Source: Arthrobacter sp.
GTDB lineage: Bacteria > Actinomycetota > Actinomycetes > Actinomycetales > Micrococcaceae
DNA: 8,358 bases
Assembly (NCBI GenBank): GCA_025464545.1
Contig: JAODMA010000203.1
Span: 1-8,358, forward strand
Direction: 5' to 3'
Numbering within the stretch: the stretch's first letter is position 1; the number at the start of each line of letters is the position of its first letter. A model generated the notes under the pieces. The model did no database searches. It saw only the letters and a program-made list of their open reading frames with translations, and had not been told where the DNA came from. Of the stretch, positions 7,537 through 8,358 are shown piece by piece. The position numbers and the translations under genes were made by a program.

Positions 7537-7560
7537 GCTTAGGGTGCTAAGCATGCTTAG
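7537..7560. promoter_or_regulatory. Triple half-site cluster upstream of katE, candidate operator
   Basis: GCTTAG (7537-7542), its reverse complement CTAAGC (7547-7552) and GCTTAG again (7555-7560) lie within 24 bp. The last two form the perfect 14-bp palindrome CTAAGCATGCTTAG (7547-7560). It is 68 bp before the katE start, a suitable place for operator or promoter sequences. Binding protein unknown. Confidence 0.45.
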
Positions 7561-7628
7561 TTTCGGTTGCGGAGCCACAGGAGCACCGCCGCCGGGGCAG
7601 AGCTCGCCTAACCCCGAGGAGTCGTCAC

Positions 7629-8358
7629 ATGCCAGCAGAGCCCACGATCCACATTCCCGGCGCACCGTCGGTGGAACCCCCCACGGTGGAAGAACCCACC
7701 ACGCCGCGGGAGCCGCTTCCGCCCAACCCTGACCAGCAGGGACCTGAAGCCGTGTCCCCGACCGGCAGTCCAACCGGCGCACCGGCGAACTCCCGAGCCC
7801 AGTCCGGTGCTTACCTCACCACCGCCCAGGGGCTTAGGCTCCCGGACACGGACCATTCGCTGAAGGCCGGCCGCCGCGGCCCCGTGCTGCTTCAGGACCA
7901 CCACCTGCGGGAAAAAATCACCCACTTCGACCATGAACGTATTCCCGAGCGCGTAGTCCACGCCCGCGGCGCCGGCGCGCACGGCGTGTTCCGTTCCTAC
8001 GGCACGGCCGCCAACATCACCCGGGCCGGTTTCTTGGCCAAGGACGTCGAGACCCCGGTGTTTGTCCGCTTCTCCACGGTGCTGGGCTCCCGCGGTTCGG
8101 CCGACACCGTCCGGGACACCCGCGGTTTCGCCACCAAGTTCTACACCGACGAAGGAACCTTCGACCTGGTCGGGAACAACATCCCGGTCTTCTTCATCCA
8201 GGACGGCATCAAGTTCCCCGATCTTGTGCATGCGCTCAAACCTGAACCGCACAACGAAATGCCACAGGCTGCCTCCGCACACGACACGTTCTGGGACTTC
8301 GTGAGCTTGGCACCGGAGGCGATGCACCACGTCATCTGGCTGATGTCCGTCCGGGCCC
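7629..8358 (+). CDS. katE: Large-subunit (HPII-type, clade 2) catalase, N-terminal part; 3' end outside window
   Basis: Monofunctional haem catalase that converts hydrogen peroxide to water and oxygen in the cytoplasm. 243 codons are visible and the frame is open to the window edge. ATG 7629 has GAGGAG (7616-7621) seven bases upstream. A Pro-rich leader of about 75 residues, like that of E. coli HPII, precedes the core. The active-site segment [20 protein letters not shown] (100-119) contains distal His111; Ser149 in VRFSTV and Asn183 in [11 protein letters not shown] complete the distal haem pocket. The Ser-to-Asn spacing of 34 matches HPII and bovine catalase, and His-to-Ser is one residue shorter. 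[15 protein letters not shown] and the DTFWDFVSL block are close to HPII. The proximal Tyr and the C-terminal flavodoxin-like domain of large catalases would lie outside the window, so clade 2 is inferred from the leader and similarity. Nothing in the visible part is damaged. Confidence 0.95.
   Translation, partial: MPAEPTIHIPGAPSVEPPTVEEPTTPREPLPPNPDQQGPEAVSPTGSPTGAPANSRAQSGAYLTTAQGLRLPDTDHSLKAGRRGPVLLQDHHLREKITHFDHERIPERVVHARGAGAHGVFRSYGTAANITRAGFLAKDVETPVFVRFSTVLGSRGSADTVRDTRGFATKFYTDEGTFDLVGNNIPVFFIQDGIKFPDLVHALKPEPHNEMPQAASAHDTFWDFVSLAPEAMHHVIWLMSVRA

Larger units (their letters stand above)
7303..7628. other. Gene-free region between the GNAT gene and katE
   Basis: 326 bp holding a tRNA 3' fragment on the minus strand near its left end and two adjacent inverted-repeat structures (7515-7533 and 7537-7560) near its right end. 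Short open frames here have no plausible protein and one overlaps the tRNA fragment. I see nothing in 7380-7510. Confidence 0.7.

Noticed and set aside
7354..7542. 62-codon + strand frame after the GNAT gene
   Set aside because: It overlaps the tRNA fragment and the inverted repeat, lacks a ribosome binding site and resembles no protein family.

Overview
The window is high-GC DNA with strong G/C preference at third codon positions and closely packed genes. Its content fits an actinobacterium, most likely a soil Micrococcaceae (Arthrobacter or Pseudarthrobacter type): a ClpC-type ATPase paralogue, an OtsB-like/GH15 fusion protein, an actinobacterial luciferase-like flavin oxidoreductase and a large-subunit catalase. 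The genus is inferred from overall resemblance, not shown by a marker gene.

Left part (1-2271, + strand): the C-terminal AAA+ half of a Clp unfoldase runs in from the left edge. A strong GC-rich hairpin follows it, then a complete 345-residue luciferase-like monooxygenase.

Middle part (2384-6268, - strand): an ammonium transporter gene (amt) lies 18 bp upstream of an 881-residue protein that joins an OtsB-like HAD domain to a GH15 alpha-glycosidase/trehalase domain. Both are unusual. The amt gene has an in-frame amber codon after codon 282 and a replaced C-terminal tail, so it is probably a young pseudogene. The OtsB-like domain has lost both aspartates of its catalytic motif I, while the GH15 active-site motifs look intact. 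The fusion protein is therefore probably a working sugar hydrolase with a dead phosphatase-like domain.

Right part (6269-8358, + strand): a 524-bp divergent region holds a possible GlnR-type box facing amt and several palindromes facing a GNAT acetyltransferase. After the GNAT gene is a 326-bp gene-free stretch with a 3' fragment of a tRNA gene (minus strand) and a dense cluster of inverted repeats. The start of a KatE-type catalase follows and runs off the right edge.

The gene set suggests stress and nutrient housekeeping: protein quality control, trehalose or oligosaccharide hydrolysis, ammonium uptake (probably lost) and peroxide detoxification. I see no mobile-element gene, CRISPR array, phage gene or defence system. 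The items most worth checking are the amt nonsense codon and lost tail, the degenerate phosphatase motif, the tRNA fragment and the repeat cluster before katE.
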